The notes below the pieces were generated by a model. The model was not told where the DNA came from. It searched no databases and saw only the letters and a list, made by a program, of their open reading frames with translations. A stretch of DNA of 7,779 nt from an uncultured Bacteroidales bacterium (GTDB taxonomy: Bacteria > Bacteroidota > Bacteroidia > Bacteroidales > Bacteroidaceae). Both the position numbers and the translations under genes were made by a program. This document shows positions 6,258 to 7,779 of the stretch, one piece after another. Each line of letters opens with the position of its first letter. The first letter of the stretch is position 1. The stretch lies in assembly GCA_945837185.1 (NCBI GenBank), contig CAMAMZ010000096.1, positions 1 to 7,779 on the forward strand. Direction: 5' to 3'.

Positions 6258-7508
6258 ATGAAAATCGATCAATTCAACTTTGCCGGTAAGAAGGCTATCG
6301 TTCGTGTAGATTTCAATGTGCCCCTCGATGAGAACGGCCATGTAACTGATGATACCCGTATCCGTGGCGCACTGCCCACATTGAAGAAGGTGCTCGCCGA
6401 TGGTGGTGCCCTCATCATGATGAGCCACATGGGCAAGCCCAAAGGCAAGGTAAAGGAGTCACTCTCTTTAGGTCAGATTGTTGGCAATGTGAGTGCAGCC
6501 CTCGGTGTAGAGGTGCAGTTCGCTCCCGATTGCGCCAAGGCTGCTGATGCCGCTGCTGCCCTCAAGCCAGGTGAGGCCCTGCTCCTTGAGAACCTCCGTT
6601 TCTATCCTGAGGAGGAAGGCAAGCCTGTTGGTGTAGAGAAAGGCACTCCCGAGTTCGACGAGGCCAAGAAGGCCATGAAGGAGAGCCAGAAGGCTTTCGC
6701 CAAGACCTTGGCTTCTTATGCTGATGTGTATGTGAACGATGCTTTCGGTACCGCTCACCGCAAGCACGCCTCTACAGCTGTCATCGCTGACTACTTTGCA
6801 GCCGATGCCAAGATGCTGGGCTATCTGATGGAGAAGGAAGTAACTGCCATCGACAACGTGCTGAAGAACGCCGAGCATCCTTTCACCGCTATCATCGGTG
6901 GTTCAAAGGTAAGCTCTAAGTTGGCTGTTATCAAGAACCTCCTCGATAAGGTCGACAACCTCATCATTGGTGGTGGCATGGGCTACACCTTCATCAAGGC
7001 TCAGGGTGGCCATATTGGTGAGTCACTGCACGAAGATGAACTCATGCCCGAGGCTCTCAACGTGATTGCTGCTGCAAAGGAAAAGGGTGTAAACCTCAGC
7101 CTTTCTGTTGCTACAGTAGCAGCCGACAGCTTCTCTAACGATGCCAACCGTAAGGTTGTCGACATCTACAACATCCCCGATGGCTGGGAGGGTATGGACG
7201 CTTCTGAAGAGAGTCTCGAGAACTGGAAGAAGATCATCCTCGCTTCCAAGACCATCCTGTGGAACGGTCCTGTAGGTGTGTTCGAGTTTGAGAACTTCGC
7301 ACACGGCACTGGTCAGATTGCACAGTATGTAGCTCAGGCCACACAGGAGAACGGTGCCTTCTCACTCGTAGGTGGTGGCGACTCTGTAGCTGCTGTCAAC
7401 AAGTTTGGTTTGGCCGATAAGGTATCGTATGTATCTACAGGTGGTGGTGCCATGCTCGAGGCTATCGAGGGTAAGGTTCTTCCCGGTGTAGCTGCTATCG
7501 AGGGCTAA
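6258..7508 (+). CDS. pgk: Phosphoglycerate kinase
   Basis: The 416-residue enzyme has normal bacterial length. It transfers phosphate between 1,3-bisphosphoglycerate and ADP to give 3-phosphoglycerate and ATP in cytoplasmic glycolysis. The N-terminal substrate domain carries the signature KKAIVRVDFNVP (11-22), SHMGKPKG (56-63), LLLENLRFYPEE (108-119) and NDAFGTAHR (160-168). The nucleotide domain has IIGGSKVSSK (212-221), IIGGGM (236-241), WNGPVGVFE (335-343), VGGGDS (371-376) and STGGGA (393-398). The start is fixed by AAAGGAA a few bases upstream and by the usual N-terminus. Lysine is encoded mostly by AAG and the codon use looks more selected than in radA or the TPR gene, as expected for an abundant protein. 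It is monocistronic here, with its own promoter and a strong terminator. Confidence 0.99.
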   Translation: MKIDQFNFAGKKAIVRVDFNVPLDENGHVTDDTRIRGALPTLKKVLADGGALIMMSHMGKPKGKVKESLSLGQIVGNVSAALGVEVQFAPDCAKAADAAAALKPGEALLLENLRFYPEEEGKPVGVEKGTPEFDEAKKAMKESQKAFAKTLASYADVYVNDAFGTAHRKHASTAVIADYFAADAKMLGYLMEKEVTAIDNVLKNAEHPFTAIIGGSKVSSKLAVIKNLLDKVDNLIIGGGMGYTFIKAQGGHIGESLHEDELMPEALNVIAAAKEKGVNLSLSVATVAADSFSNDANRKVVDIYNIPDGWEGMDASEESLENWKKIILASKTILWNGPVGVFEFENFAHGTGQIAQYVAQATQENGAFSLVGGGDSVAAVNKFGLADKVSYVSTGGGAMLEAIEGKVLPGVAAIEG

Positions 7509-7531
7509 TCTCCGCTACATAGACAAAATGG

Positions 7532-7569
7532 AAATAGGAGGAAAACGATTTTGTTTTCCTCCTATTTTT
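7532..7569 (+). terminator. Intrinsic terminator of pgk
   Basis: AAATAGGAGGAAAAC (7532-7546) pairs perfectly with GTTTTCCTCCTATTT (7553-7567) around a six-base loop, GATTTT. A T-rich tail, TTTTTATTTATTT, overlaps and follows the stem. It begins 23 bases after the pgk stop codon and should end that transcript efficiently. The A-rich upstream arm means it may also act on transcripts entering from the right. Confidence 0.92.
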
Positions 7570-7696
7570 ATTTATTTCCGGATTATGCCAAACCCAAATC
7601 AAAATCCATCCATATCGGGCACTATCCGCATCACCACTTCAAATCATGCACGATACAAACACATTCTAATCACCTTCCCAGCACAAAACACCCCCA
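7570..7696. other. Intergenic sequence, no feature seen
   Basis: A 62-codon plus-strand frame (7528-7716) begins before the terminator hairpin and runs through it. It has no ribosome-binding site or recognisable protein character, so I do not call it. No RNA gene or promoter match is apparent. Confidence 0.5.
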
Positions 7697-7766
7697 AAAA
7701 AAGTATGTTAACATAAATGGCAAAGTATCTAAAGATAAATGGCAAAGTATGTTTAGATACTTTGCC
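7697..7766. repeat. 22 bp-period array with nested inverted repeats, right edge
   Basis: Three units follow at a 22 bp period: 7697-7718 (diverged at its left), 7719-7740 and 7741-7762. ATAAATGGCAAAGTAT is identical at 7713-7728 and 7735-7750. The units carry small internal dyads, such as TATGTTAACATA (7704-7715, perfect 12 bp) and ATCTAAAGAT (7728-7737). The array ends in an inverted half-unit: TTTAGATACTTTGCC (7752-7766) is the exact reverse complement of 7719-7733, and its last ten bases also pair with 7741-7750 to form a 10 bp hairpin around GTTTAG. Two alternative foldbacks are therefore possible. The window ends 13 bases later, so the full extent is unknown. Confidence 0.85.
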
Positions 7767-7779
7767 AAGTATGTCAAGA

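Overview
The window reads as chromosomal DNA of a Bacteroidales bacterium, most likely of the Prevotella group. The reasons are the protein flavour and Bacteroidetes-type promoters: matches to TAnnTTTG lie upstream of four genes, two of them with a TTG box 19-20 bp further upstream. No rRNA, tRNA, CRISPR array, transposase, phage gene or toxin-antitoxin pair is visible. The species call is an inference from these traits.

Layout from left to right. Bases 1-478 hold no gene but contain two repeat structures: a 22-23 bp tandem array (87-171) and a long near-perfect inverted repeat (357-435). Next come two genes on the minus strand: a 741-residue cytoplasmic tetratricopeptide-like protein (479-2704) and, upstream of it, a 310-residue lipoprotein of the NMT1/THI5-like substrate-binding fold (2904-3836). 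The 199 bp between them are filled by three copies of a palindromic repeat. A compact 89 bp intergenic region then carries back-to-back promoters for the lipoprotein gene and for radA (3926-5329, plus strand). radA converges on queC (5360-6022, minus strand) with only 30 bp between the stop codons. queC is divergent from pgk (6258-7508, plus strand), which has a good promoter and a 15 bp perfect-stem intrinsic terminator. The last 80 bases hold a second 22 bp-period repeat array with the same GGCAAAGTA core as the array at the left end.

The genes are mostly housekeeping and do not form one pathway: RadA (recombination intermediate processing), QueC (queuosine precursor synthesis) and phosphoglycerate kinase (glycolysis). 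The lipoprotein and TPR protein probably share a transcript, since no separate TPR promoter was found, but their function is unknown. I see no convincing new multi-gene system. The least explained material is the intergenic repeats, above all the two structurally alike 22 bp arrays near the two ends and the triplicated unit that appears to include the final codons of the lipoprotein gene.
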